From NCBI RefSeq assembly GCF_965204125.1, contig NZ_OZ241968.1, positions 62,001 through 126,000 of the forward strand: a stretch of DNA of 64,000 nt, given 5' to 3'. This document shows, piece by piece, positions 9,175 through 18,014 of the stretch. The stretch is from Poriferisodalis sp965204125. Lineage in GTDB: Bacteria; Actinomycetota; Acidimicrobiia; Acidimicrobiales; Poriferisodalaceae. Position 1 is the first letter of the stretch, and every line of letters begins with the position of its first letter. Below the pieces are notes generated by a model, which was not told the origin of the DNA, made no database searches, and saw nothing but the letters and a program-made list of their open reading frames with translations. The position numbers and the translations under genes are program-made.

Positions 9175-11505
9175 GTGACAGCGCCGCTCCGGACGCCGCC
9201 AGGCCGCTTCTGTCTAGGCATTGACACCGGCGGCACGTTCACCGACGCCGTCGTGTACGACCACGACACCGACCGGGTCGTGGCGGCGGCCAAGACGCCG
9301 ACGCGGCACGAAGATCTCTACGACTGCGTGGTGGAGGCCATGACGAGCGTGCTGGCAGGCGGCCGGGGCGCTTCGGCCGACGCCGTCAGGGCGGCCGACA
9401 TTGGGCTTGTGGCGGTTTCTACGACGCTGGCCACCAACGCGCTGGTCGAGGGCGCCGGGAGACCCGCCGCGCTCGTGGCCATCGGCTTCGAAGCTGAGAC
9501 ACTGGCTCGTGTCGGGCTGCGCACCGGCACTGGTGCTACGCCGGGCGTGCAAGACAGCACTTCCCCCGCCGATGGCGGGCTCGATCGAGTGACCGGCAGC
9601 CTTGTGTCGGCGCCGGTCGTGATCGTTGGCGGTGGCCACGGCGCTCACGGTGACGAACGCGACCCGCTCGATCTCGACGAGCTCGCTCGTGAGCTCGACC
9701 GCATCGATACGTCGGTCGAGGCATATGCCGTCGCGGCACAGTTCAGCGTCCGCAATGCCGCCCACGAGCTTCAGGCTCGAGAAGCGATTCGCGAACGCAC
9801 CGGCAAGCCGGTGACCTGCAGCCACGAGCTGTCCCCACGGCTCGGCGGTCCTCGCCGGGCGGTGACGACGCTGCTCAACGCACAGCTCATCTCGATTACC
9901 GCCCGCTTCACCGGAGCGATCCGAGCAGCAATGGAATCGCTCCAGCTCGACGCCCGCCTCATGGTGGTCCGGGGAGACGGCTCCCTCGTCTCGGCCGATT
10001 TCGTGACTCAGCGACCGATCGAAACCGTGCTGTCGGGGCCGGCGGCCAGCGTCATCGGTGCACGTCACCTCGCGAGATCCTCAATGGCTGGGCAGGAAAC
10101 GCTCGTCGCCGGCGGTCTCGTGGTTGACATCGGCGGCACCACCACCGACATTGCGGCGATTCGCGAAGGTGCCGTCGTTGCTGCTGACGGCAGCGACGAC
10201 GGCGACACCGCCACCGTGGGCGGTCACGCCACGATGGTCACTGCACTGCCCACCCTGACGGTGGGCCTCGGCGGCGACAGCGAGATCCGGATCCCGGTTG
10301 ACGGGAGTCGCGGCGAGCTGGCTGTCGGACCGCGCAGGGTGGTGCCGCTGTGCGTCGCTGCCCAGCGACATCCCGACGTGGTGCTGCCGATGCTGCAGCG
10401 CCAGCTCGAAGCCGAGCGGCCGCTTGCAGAGTTCGGGCAGGTACTGCTGCGGGCAGCAGCCGGGGCATCGTCCGCGCACGACAGCGGCGGCACAGTCCAG
10501 AACAGCCTCGACAGCGAGATCATGCGGCTCGTCGACGGCGCCGACGGTGCACTTCCGCTGGAGAACCTCAAGCGGTCGGCTCGGTGGCGCGGCGCCCTTG
10601 AGCGACTCGAACGCAGCGGCCGCGTGCGGCGCGCCGCACTGACACCGACCGACGCCTGCGCGGTGCTCGGCTTGTTCGACGCCGAAGCAACAGTGAATGC
10701 CGCGGCTGCCCGAGCCGCTGCCGAACTGTTCAGTCGCCAGCGCGATCGCTACGGCGTCGACGTCGGCAGCGACGCCGCAGATCTCAGCCGCCAAGTCATG
10801 AACCTCGTGCTGCGCAGCGCCACCGAAGCACTGCTCAGCGTCGCGCTCGGCGCGGACGGAATAGCCCCAGGGGAGACCAGACGGCAGCTCGCACAGACTG
10901 CCCTCGACCGTCGGCATCGGGAACTGGAACGAGCCGTCGCCGATGAGCCCGGCGACACCCACGGCGAGCGCCGAGTCAACCCGCTGTGGGGTTTGCTCGA
11001 ATCCAGCGGGTCAGCGAGCGTGCCAATCGCGGAGGATGCCGCCGCGACTCCGCCTGATCACGCTCCGCTCGCCCGGGTCGATGCCGGTGTCGGGGTTCCC
11101 ATCGTTGCCATCGGCGCTCCGGCCCCCACCTACGCCCCGCTCGTCGGAGCACTGCTCGGCACCGAGGCAATCGTTCCGGCCCATGCAGAAGTGGCGAACG
11201 CGGTCGGCGCAGCGGTCGCGCGGGTGAGGATCACCAAGCAGATAACGGTGACCGCACCACGCCGTGGCAGCTACCGGGCCCATTGGGGCGACGACCCGCC
11301 GGTCTGGCACAGCCTCGACGAAGCGCGCGAGTGGGCAACCGCCCAAGCGTCTGCGGCCGCCCGAGCGGAGGCTGCCGCTGCGGGTGCTCGCGACGCAGCC
11401 GTCACGGTCGACTGGGAGACCCGAACCGCTCCGAGCAACGGCCGCGAACTCTTCGTGGAAGCAACGCTGCGCGTCACCGCCACTGGCCGGCCGCTACAGC
11501 AGTAA
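9175..11505 (+). CDS. Hydantoinase A / 5-oxoprolinase family protein
   Basis: A protein of about 776 residues of the HyuA/OplA family, which hydrolyses cyclic amides such as hydantoins or 5-oxoproline with ATP. The N-terminal ASKHA-fold signature GIDTGGTFTDAVVYD lies at residues 15-29, followed by STTLATNAL. The second nucleotide-binding stretch VVDIGGTTTDIAAI comes further on. Between and after these the sequence carries insertions rich in Ala/Asp and a helical stretch (ENLKRSARWRGALERLERSGR). I use the GTG at 9175, which places the signature at the usual position; another in-frame GTG at 9085 is possible. No HyuB partner is adjacent, so substrate is open. It is divergent from the rhodanese gene. 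Confidence 0.82.
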   Translation: MTAPLRTPPGRFCLGIDTGGTFTDAVVYDHDTDRVVAAAKTPTRHEDLYDCVVEAMTSVLAGGRGASADAVRAADIGLVAVSTTLATNALVEGAGRPAALVAIGFEAETLARVGLRTGTGATPGVQDSTSPADGGLDRVTGSLVSAPVVIVGGGHGAHGDERDPLDLDELARELDRIDTSVEAYAVAAQFSVRNAAHELQAREAIRERTGKPVTCSHELSPRLGGPRRAVTTLLNAQLISITARFTGAIRAAMESLQLDARLMVVRGDGSLVSADFVTQRPIETVLSGPAASVIGARHLARSSMAGQETLVAGGLVVDIGGTTTDIAAIREGAVVAADGSDDGDTATVGGHATMVTALPTLTVGLGGDSEIRIPVDGSRGELAVGPRRVVPLCVAAQRHPDVVLPMLQRQLEAERPLAEFGQVLLRAAAGASSAHDSGGTVQNSLDSEIMRLVDGADGALPLENLKRSARWRGALERLERSGRVRRAALTPTDACAVLGLFDAEATVNAAAARAAAELFSRQRDRYGVDVGSDAADLSRQVMNLVLRSATEALLSVALGADGIAPGETRRQLAQTALDRRHRELERAVADEPGDTHGERRVNPLWGLLESSGSASVPIAEDAAATPPDHAPLARVDAGVGVPIVAIGAPAPTYAPLVGALLGTEAIVPAHAEVANAVGAAVARVRITKQITVTAPRRGSYRAHWGDDPPVWHSLDEAREWATAQASAAARAEAAAAGARDAAVTVDWETRTAPSNGRELFVEATLRVTATGRPLQQ

Positions 11506-11528
11506 CCGGCGGCTCAGCCTCTGAGCAC

Positions 11529-13052
11529 TCACCCTTGGGGCGGGGCGGAGGCGTGAACCAGCCTGCCCTCGGTGCGACAGGCGGTCTCGAGCGCGCTCAG
11601 CAGCTCCACATCGGGAACGGGGCGTGCGGTGACGGGGTCGTCAGCGAAAGCCGCCTCCAACGCTGCAGCAATCCCGAGCAGCCGCCGGTCGCTGTAGCTC
11701 GGGCCGACGATCTGCAGGCCGAACGGCGTGCCCTGGCCGTCCAATCCGCACGGCAGCGCCATGGTGGGGTGGCCCACCACGGTGAGCGCTGCCGACAGCC
11801 CCAGCCACGCCATGTAGTTGCGCACGGGCTGGCCGTCAATCTCGGCGGGGTACAGCTGGTGCCAGTCGAACGGCGGCACGCTGACGCCCGGGCAGATCAG
11901 CACGTCGACCGTGTCGAACAGCGCATCGGTGGCCCGGTACAGCTCCACCTGGCGCCGCCGGGCCTTGGCGATGTCGAGCACCGTGGTGTTCAGCGCTTCG
12001 TCGTAGGTGGCCCGAATGTTGGGGTTGAAGCCGCCGTCAGGTCCAGCAGCGTCGGGGTCAAACTTGTGGATGCTGCGGTGATAGTTGGTGGCGAAGATGT
12101 CCGACCGGAGCTGCCAGTCGACGTCCAGCGCATCGCTGAGATCGATGTCGGCCTCGTCGATTGAGCCCACGATTCCGGCGAGCCGTTCGACGCGGTCAGC
12201 AAACACAGTCCGTACGGCCTCGGAGACCAGCAACCCGCCGAGGTCGGCGCTCACGCCGACCCGCAGCGAGGCCGCATCGGCCGCCGGGAGTTCGGCGAAC
12301 GCAGCGGCATCGAGCGGGAACGCCATGGGGTCGCGCCGGGCATCGCGATCACGGCCCGCCACCACTGACAGCAGCAGTGCCGCGTCGGCGACGGTGCGGG
12401 CCATCGGTCCCGACACGCTGTAGTTGGTGCGACCGATGGTGCGCTCGTCGTGAGCCACCGTGCCGGGCGTGGAGCGGTGGGCGACCACACCGCAGTACGA
12501 AGCCGGGATGCGCAGGCTGCCGCCGTGGTCGGACCCGGTGGCCAGCGGCGCCATCCCGCACGACAGCGCAACCGCTGAGCCGCCGGAGCTGCCGCCGCAG
12601 GTCAGCGACGGATCGAACGGGTTGCCGGTGGCGCCGAAGAGCCGGTTGACGGTGTTGGCGCCGATGCTCAGCTCAGGCGTATTGGTCTTGCCGATGATGA
12701 CCGCATCTGCCGCCCTGACTCGGGCCACGATGCCGTCGTCGGCAGTTGGCACGTTGCTTGCGAACGGCACGGCGCCGTAGGTGGTGATGAGCCCGGCCGT
12801 GGCCTGGATGTCCTTGATCGCCACCGGCAGGCCCGCCAGCGGACCCAGAGGCTCGTCCCGGGCTCGGGCATCATCAATCGCCTGCGCCGTCGACTTCGCA
12901 GCGTCGTCGTCGCGAACGACGAGCGCGTTCACGGCACCATCAGTCGCATCGGCCCGCTGCAGGCATGACTCCAGCAGCTCGCGCGCTGAGATCTCGCCAG
13001 ATTTCAGCAGCGCTCGCGCATGCGTCGCATCGAGATCACAGGGCTCACTCAT
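11529..13052 (-). CDS. Amidase (amidase signature family)
   Basis: A 507-residue amidase signature enzyme. The Ser-cisSer-Lys triad is in place: Lys80 in PVAIKD, the glycine/serine block CGGSSGGSA at 152-160 carrying the cis-serine, and the nucleophile Ser179 in GSDHGGSLR. It hydrolyses a carboxamide to acid and ammonia, in the cytoplasm. Substrate cannot be read from sequence; candidates are aryl, acyl or short peptide amides. It is convergent with the HyuA-like gene and divergent from the Baeyer-Villiger operon (141 bp between starts), so it may or may not belong to that pathway. A stem GCTCA-gcctc-TGAGC (11512-11526) lies in the convergent gap. Confidence 0.88.
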   Translation of the reverse strand: MSEPCDLDATHARALLKSGEISARELLESCLQRADATDGAVNALVVRDDDAAKSTAQAIDDARARDEPLGPLAGLPVAIKDIQATAGLITTYGAVPFASNVPTADDGIVARVRAADAVIIGKTNTPELSIGANTVNRLFGATGNPFDPSLTCGGSSGGSAVALSCGMAPLATGSDHGGSLRIPASYCGVVAHRSTPGTVAHDERTIGRTNYSVSGPMARTVADAALLLSVVAGRDRDARRDPMAFPLDAAAFAELPAADAASLRVGVSADLGGLLVSEAVRTVFADRVERLAGIVGSIDEADIDLSDALDVDWQLRSDIFATNYHRSIHKFDPDAAGPDGGFNPNIRATYDEALNTTVLDIAKARRRQVELYRATDALFDTVDVLICPGVSVPPFDWHQLYPAEIDGQPVRNYMAWLGLSAALTVVGHPTMALPCGLDGQGTPFGLQIVGPSYSDRRLLGIAAALEAAFADDPVTARPVPDVELLSALETACRTEGRLVHASAPPQG

Positions 13053-13193
13053 GCTGTGGAGCGTGCCACAGCCGGCCGCTACCGGGCGCGTTCAGCTGCC
13101 TCATTGCACGGATTCGCGCAGTGCTTCCTGCTCTCGCTCGCGGTCCATTCGGGCCCGGGCTCAGCGTCCGCGTCATCGGTAGTCTCTGCGGCG

Positions 13194-14819
13194 ATGAGTA
13201 GCACCGACGGGGTCAGTTCGAACGGCAACGTGTCGAAGGTCCATGACGCCGTCGTCGTGGGCGCCGGGTTCGCCGGCATGTACTCGCTCCACAAGCTGCG
13301 CGGGCTCGGATTCGACGTGGCCGTCGTTGAGCGAGCCGACGGCGTGGGCGGCACCTGGTACTGGAACCGCTACCCGGGCGCCCGGTGTGATGTCGAGTCG
13401 ATGCAGTACTCCTACTCGTTCGACCCCGAACTCGAACAAGAGTGGGAATGGTCCGAGCGCTACTCCGGCCAGCCCGAGATCCTGCGCTACGCCAACCACG
13501 TCGCCGACCGCTACGACCTGCGGCGCGACATCCATTTCGAGACCACCGTCGAGCGCGTCGACTGGGACGACGAGGCTCGCCATTGGCATCTGCAGACCGA
13601 TCGGGGCCTCTACCGCGCGCGCTTCGTGGTGATGGCCACCGGCTGCCTGTCGACCACGAACATGCCCAACTTCGACGGCGCAGACACTTTCGCCGGGCCC
13701 ACGTACCACACCGGCAATTGGCCGCACGAAGGCGTCGACTTCAGCGGCCTGTCAGTCGGCGTCATCGGCACCGGCTCGTCGGCCGTGCAGGCCATCCCGG
13801 TCATCGCCGCGGAGTGCCGGGAGCTGACGGTGTTCCAGCGCACGCCGAACTACTCGGTTCCGGCGCGCAACGAGCCGCTCGACCCTGGCGAGCAGGCTCG
13901 CTGGAAGTCCAACTATCGCGACTTGCGGGCCAAGATGCTCGAACAGAACGCCGCAATGGTGCAGCGGCTGCCAGACGGTGAAGACCTCGCAAAGGAAGCG
14001 GACGCGGAGGAGTTCCACGAGCGCATGCAGCAACGGTGGGATGTGGGTGGCTTCACCTTCTACCGGGCCTACGGCGATATCGCCTTGGACGCCGAGTCGA
14101 ACGACCGGGTAGCAGAGTTCGTGCGCGGCAAAATTGCCGAGGTTGTCGACGATCCAGAGACTGCGGCCAAGCTCACCCCGCACAACACGATCGCCTGCAA
14201 GCGCCCCTGCCTCGACACGAACTACTACGAGACGTTCAACCAGCCGCACGTGCAACTGGTGGATGTGTCCGAGAAACCCATCGAGCGCATCTCGCAAGCC
14301 GGAGTGGTCGTCGACGGCCGGGAGTACCCGGTCGATGCCATCGTGTACGCGACCGGTTTCGATGCGATGACCGGAACGCTGCTGCGCATGAACATCACCG
14401 GGCGTGGCGGCATGAGACTGGCCGATCACTGGGACGCTGGCCCGCGCACCTACCTCGGCTTGGGTGTGGCGGGCTTCCCCAACATGTTCACCGTGTCCGG
14501 TCCCGGCAGCCCGTCGGTGCTGACCAACATGATCCCGTCCATCGAGCAGCACGTCGACTGGATCTCGCGCTGCCTGGTCGAGCTGCGAGAGCGCGGCACC
14601 GCCACCATCGAGCCCGAACCCGACGCCGAGGCCTACTGGGTCGACTACGTCAATGCTGTGGCCGACCTGACGCTGTATCCCACGTGCAACTCGTGGTACC
14701 TGGGAGCGAACATTCCCGGCAAGACCCGGGTGTTCATGCCGCTGCCGGGCTTCCCGCCTTATGTCGAGGTGTGCGAGGACGTGGCGTCCGACAACTACCG
14801 CGGCTTCGCCCTGGCTTGA
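13194..14819 (+). CDS. Flavin-containing Baeyer-Villiger monooxygenase (CHMO-like)
   Basis: A 541-residue FAD/NADPH monooxygenase that inserts oxygen next to a ketone carbonyl, giving an ester or lactone. It has the FAD-binding GAGFAG at 23-28, the second Rossmann motif GTGSSA at 192-197, and between them the Baeyer-Villiger fingerprint FxGxxxHxxxW (F166, G168, H172, W176). VGGTWYWNRYPGARCD is typical of cyclohexanone and steroid monooxygenases. Its length matches the family. It is the first gene of a + strand catabolic operon with acyl-CoA dehydrogenases, a crotonase and a thioesterase, so it probably opens or shortens a ketone-bearing carbon skeleton. The specific ketone cannot be deduced. 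Confidence 0.92.
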   Translation: MSSTDGVSSNGNVSKVHDAVVVGAGFAGMYSLHKLRGLGFDVAVVERADGVGGTWYWNRYPGARCDVESMQYSYSFDPELEQEWEWSERYSGQPEILRYANHVADRYDLRRDIHFETTVERVDWDDEARHWHLQTDRGLYRARFVVMATGCLSTTNMPNFDGADTFAGPTYHTGNWPHEGVDFSGLSVGVIGTGSSAVQAIPVIAAECRELTVFQRTPNYSVPARNEPLDPGEQARWKSNYRDLRAKMLEQNAAMVQRLPDGEDLAKEADAEEFHERMQQRWDVGGFTFYRAYGDIALDAESNDRVAEFVRGKIAEVVDDPETAAKLTPHNTIACKRPCLDTNYYETFNQPHVQLVDVSEKPIERISQAGVVVDGREYPVDAIVYATGFDAMTGTLLRMNITGRGGMRLADHWDAGPRTYLGLGVAGFPNMFTVSGPGSPSVLTNMIPSIEQHVDWISRCLVELRERGTATIEPEPDAEAYWVDYVNAVADLTLYPTCNSWYLGANIPGKTRVFMPLPGFPPYVEVCEDVASDNYRGFALA

Positions 14820-14847
14820 TCACCCAAACTCCCGCGGAGGCCTGCCG

Positions 14848-15999
14848 ATGAGATTCACGCCCACCGAATTGACCGGTCCGGAGCTTGACCTGCAAGCCGA
14901 GGTTCGCGAGTTCCTGGCAGCCGAGCTGCCTCCCGGCACTCACGAGCCATGCCTGGGCATGGCCGCCGACCACGACCGGGAGTTCTCGGCCAAGATGGCT
15001 GACCGGGGCTGGGTGGGCATGGCACTGCCTTCACGCTGGGGCGGCTCGGACCGCACCGCCGTGCAGCGCTTCATCGTGGTGGAGGAGATGCTGCGCTGGG
15101 GTGCACCGGTGGGGCACCATTGGGTGGCCGACCGCCAGACCGGCAATGTGATCCTCAAGTTCGGCAGCGACGAGCAGCGGGAACGGTTCCTGCCGCCGAT
15201 CTGCCGGGGCGAGCTGGGCTTCTCGATCGGCATGAGCGAGCCCGACAGCGGCTCGGACCTGGCCTCGGTGTCGACCCGGGCCGAGCGCGCCGATGACGGG
15301 TGGGTCGTGAACGGCACCAAGATCTGGACCTCGAACGCGCACATGAACGACTGGTTCATCTGCCTGCTGCGCACGGCACCCATGGAGGACGGCAACAAGC
15401 ACGCGGGCCTATCGCAGTTCCTGATCGACCTGTCCTCGCCGGGCCTCGAGATCAGCCCGATCCCGTTCCTGGACGGCAGCCATCATTTCAACGAGGTGAC
15501 GTTCCACGACGTCTTCGTGCCGGACATCAACGTGGTGGGCCAGCCGGGAATGGGCTGGCACCAGAACACCACCGAGATGGCCTACGAGCGCGGCGGCCCC
15601 GACCGCTGGCTGTCCCCGTTCTCGACGGTGGAGCAGCTGCTGCGCGAGGCCGCGGGCACGCCGATGGAAGACGCTGTGTCGGACCTGTTCGGCGAACTGG
15701 CGGCTCGCTGGTGGGGCATCCGGAACCTGTCGCTGTCGGTGGCACGGCTGATCGACGAGGGCGAGGCGCCGTCGGTGGAGTCGGCGCTGGTGAAGGAGAT
15801 GGGGACTCGCTACGAGCAGGAGGTCGTCGAAAAGCTGGTGCAGCTCATCGACGAGGAATACTCGCCGGAGTCCGAATCGCTGTTCGAGCGGCTGCTGGCG
15901 CAGTGCGTGGTGACGTTTCCGGGCAACACGATCCGGGGCGGAACCATCGAGATCCTGCGCTCGGTGGCCTCGAAGGGTCTGCAAGGGCTGCCGGCATGA
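14848..15999 (+). CDS. Acyl-CoA dehydrogenase, first subunit of a paired heteromer
   Basis: A 383-residue FAD-dependent acyl-CoA dehydrogenase with SEPDSGSDLASV and KIWTSNAHMNDW in the middle domain. The C-terminal signature reads GNTIRGGTIEILRSV, so the glutamate of the classical YEGT site is replaced by glycine, as in many actinobacterial FadE proteins where the base sits elsewhere. A clear Shine-Dalgarno GCGGAGG precedes the ATG. It overlaps the next dehydrogenase gene by an ATGA. Two adjacent coupled FadE genes of unequal type recall the heterotetramers of mycobacterial sterol side-chain degradation; I infer the same here without proof. Confidence 0.88.
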   Translation: MRFTPTELTGPELDLQAEVREFLAAELPPGTHEPCLGMAADHDREFSAKMADRGWVGMALPSRWGGSDRTAVQRFIVVEEMLRWGAPVGHHWVADRQTGNVILKFGSDEQRERFLPPICRGELGFSIGMSEPDSGSDLASVSTRAERADDGWVVNGTKIWTSNAHMNDWFICLLRTAPMEDGNKHAGLSQFLIDLSSPGLEISPIPFLDGSHHFNEVTFHDVFVPDINVVGQPGMGWHQNTTEMAYERGGPDRWLSPFSTVEQLLREAAGTPMEDAVSDLFGELAARWWGIRNLSLSVARLIDEGEAPSVESALVKEMGTRYEQEVVEKLVQLIDEEYSPESESLFERLLAQCVVTFPGNTIRGGTIEILRSVASKGLQGLPA

Positions 16000-17117
16000 C
16001 GGCCAAGACGGCACCCGAGCCGGTCGTGGTCGACGAGCTCATTACCGAAACGGCCGACCGGCTGTTCGGCGAACTGTGCACGCACGAAGCGGTGCAGGCC
16101 GCCGAGGACAGCGGCGGCGCACCCGACATCTGGGAGGCGTTCTGCGAGACCGGCTTCGACCTGATCGCAGTGCCCGAGGACGCGGGCGGATCGGGCGGCA
16201 CGCTCGCAGAGGCCATCGAGGTGCTGCGACTCGTCGGCTACCACTCGGCACCGATCCCGGCCGCTGAGAACGGCATCCTCGGCGGCTGGCTGCTGGCCGA
16301 AGCCGGCCTCGAACGCCCCGACGGCCTCGTCACGGTCGTCCCGCCCCGAGCAACCGAAGGCGGCTGGTCGGGTGGCGGGACGTGCTCGGTGAGTCTCAAC
16401 GGCGACGGCACCGCCGTGCTGAGCGGCGAAACCCACCGGGTGCCGTGGGCGCGCAGCGCAGACGTGATCGTGTGCGTATGCGAATGCGACGGACACTCCA
16501 CCGTGGTGTCCGTGCCGGCGTCGGAGTGCACAATCACGCCGCTGCCGAACATGGCCGGTGAACCCCGCGACACTGTCAGCTTCGATGGCGCGACCGGACG
16601 AGCGGCGCCTGCGCCCGACGGCGTCGACGCCGGAACCCTGGCGCAGCGCGGCGCGCTGTCGCGCGTCGCACTGATGGCCGGCGCAATCGAGAAGATGTGC
16701 CAGCTCACCGTCAGCTACACCAACGAGCGGGTCCAGTTCGGCCGTCCGGTGGCGCGCTTCCAGGCGGTCCAGCAGCACCTGGTCTGGGCCGCGCAGGACG
16801 CAGCACTGGTACGCATGGCCGCCGAGGTCGCGGCCCGCGAAGCGACCCGGGGCGATGCGCCGTTCGAGATCGCCGCTGCCAAGCTCGTCGCCAACCAGGC
16901 GGCGGCTCGGGCCACCAAGGCCTGCCACCAGGCACACGGCGCCATGGGCATGACCCAGGAGTACCCGCTGCACCACTTCAGCCGCCGGCTGTGGAGCTGG
17001 CGCAAGGAATACGGCTCCGACGCCCACTGGTCGGCCGTGCTCGGCGACATGGCCACCGACGCCGGAGCCGACGGCCTCTACCCCCTCATCACCAGCGGCA
17101 CCGCCGCCCTGGCCTGA
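15996..17117 (+). CDS. Acyl-CoA dehydrogenase, second subunit of a paired heteromer
   Basis: A 373-residue acyl-CoA dehydrogenase-like protein. The C-terminal domain is well conserved (YTNERVQFGRPVARFQAVQQHL and HQAHGAMGMTQEYPLHHFSRRL). The middle domain is degenerate, without the usual SEPxAGSD flavin-contacting motif. This is the pattern of the supporting subunit in heteromeric FadE pairs, in which FAD and active site are shared with the partner. It starts at an ATG overlapping the stop of the preceding gene, supporting obligate partnership. Its own substrate cannot be stated. Confidence 0.85.
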   Translation: MTAKTAPEPVVVDELITETADRLFGELCTHEAVQAAEDSGGAPDIWEAFCETGFDLIAVPEDAGGSGGTLAEAIEVLRLVGYHSAPIPAAENGILGGWLLAEAGLERPDGLVTVVPPRATEGGWSGGGTCSVSLNGDGTAVLSGETHRVPWARSADVIVCVCECDGHSTVVSVPASECTITPLPNMAGEPRDTVSFDGATGRAAPAPDGVDAGTLAQRGALSRVALMAGAIEKMCQLTVSYTNERVQFGRPVARFQAVQQHLVWAAQDAALVRMAAEVAAREATRGDAPFEIAAAKLVANQAAARATKACHQAHGAMGMTQEYPLHHFSRRLWSWRKEYGSDAHWSAVLGDMATDAGADGLYPLITSGTAALA

Positions 17118-17155
17118 GCGAAGCGCTCCGGCGGCGGCACATCTACGCTCGCCGC

Positions 17156-17974
17156 ATGGATGAGAGCACCTTTGACGAATTCGGCGAGTACGGGGATGTC
17201 TCGGTCAAGCTGAGCGATGACCACGTGGCGGTCGTGGAGATTCACCGGCCACCGAACAACTTCTTCGATCTGGAGCTCATCGACGGGCTCGTTGCCGCGT
17301 TCGGCGACCTCGACGAAGAGGACGGCTGCCGGGCCAGCGTGCTGTGCTCGGAGGGCAAGAACTTCTGCGCCGGCGCACAGTTCGGCAGCGACGGGCGGCG
17401 GGGCGGCGAGATCACCGCCACCAACGCCGACGGCAGTCCGCGCCACCTCTACGACGCAGCCTTCGACCTGTTCTCCAAGCGCAAGCCGGTGGTCGGCGCC
17501 ATCCAGGGCGCGGCGGTCGGCGGCGGCTTGGGCGTGGCCTGCTTCCCGGACTTCCGCATCGCGGCCCCCGAGGCCCGATTCACGGCCAACTTCGCCCGGC
17601 TCGGCTTCCACCACGGCTTCGGCCTGACCGTGACGCTCCCCCGGCTCGTCGGCAACCAGCAGGCGCTGGACTTGCTCTACACCGGTCGGCGCGTCAAGGG
17701 CGACGAAGCCGTGGACATCGGGCTGGCCGACAAGCTGGTACCGCTCGACGACCTGCGCCAAGTCGCCTACGACTTCGCCTGTGAGATCGCCGGCTCGGCG
17801 CCGCTGGCCGTCGAGTCGATCCGCTACACGATGCGCGGCCACCTGGCCGATGCCATCAAGGCGGCCACCGACAACGAGAAGGCCGAGCAGGATCGCCTGC
17901 GCACCACCAACGACTGGCGCGAGGGCGTCAACGCCATGAACGAGCGCCGGACGCCCAACTTCACCCGCAGCTGA
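17156..17974 (+). CDS. Enoyl-CoA hydratase/isomerase family protein lacking the classical glutamates
   Basis: A 272-residue crotonase-fold protein. It has the oxyanion-hole strands (NFCAGAQFG and QGAAVGGGLGVAC) and the C-terminal ending DWREGVNAMNERRTPNF typical of the family. Aligned by eye to rat mitochondrial hydratase, the two catalytic glutamates (GGGCELA and GQPEILLG) correspond here to GGGLGVA and TANFARLG, so neither Glu is present. It is therefore unlikely to be a standard hydratase; isomerase, hydrolase, ring-cleaving or dehydratase activity is more plausible. It sits between acyl-CoA dehydrogenase genes in the Baeyer-Villiger operon, 38 bp after the preceding gene. Confidence 0.85.
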   Translation: MDESTFDEFGEYGDVSVKLSDDHVAVVEIHRPPNNFFDLELIDGLVAAFGDLDEEDGCRASVLCSEGKNFCAGAQFGSDGRRGGEITATNADGSPRHLYDAAFDLFSKRKPVVGAIQGAAVGGGLGVACFPDFRIAAPEARFTANFARLGFHHGFGLTVTLPRLVGNQQALDLLYTGRRVKGDEAVDIGLADKLVPLDDLRQVAYDFACEIAGSAPLAVESIRYTMRGHLADAIKAATDNEKAEQDRLRTTNDWREGVNAMNERRTPNFTRS

Positions 17975-18014
17975 TGCCCGGTTGCACCGGAACGCCCGAC
18001 GTTGCTCGCGACTG

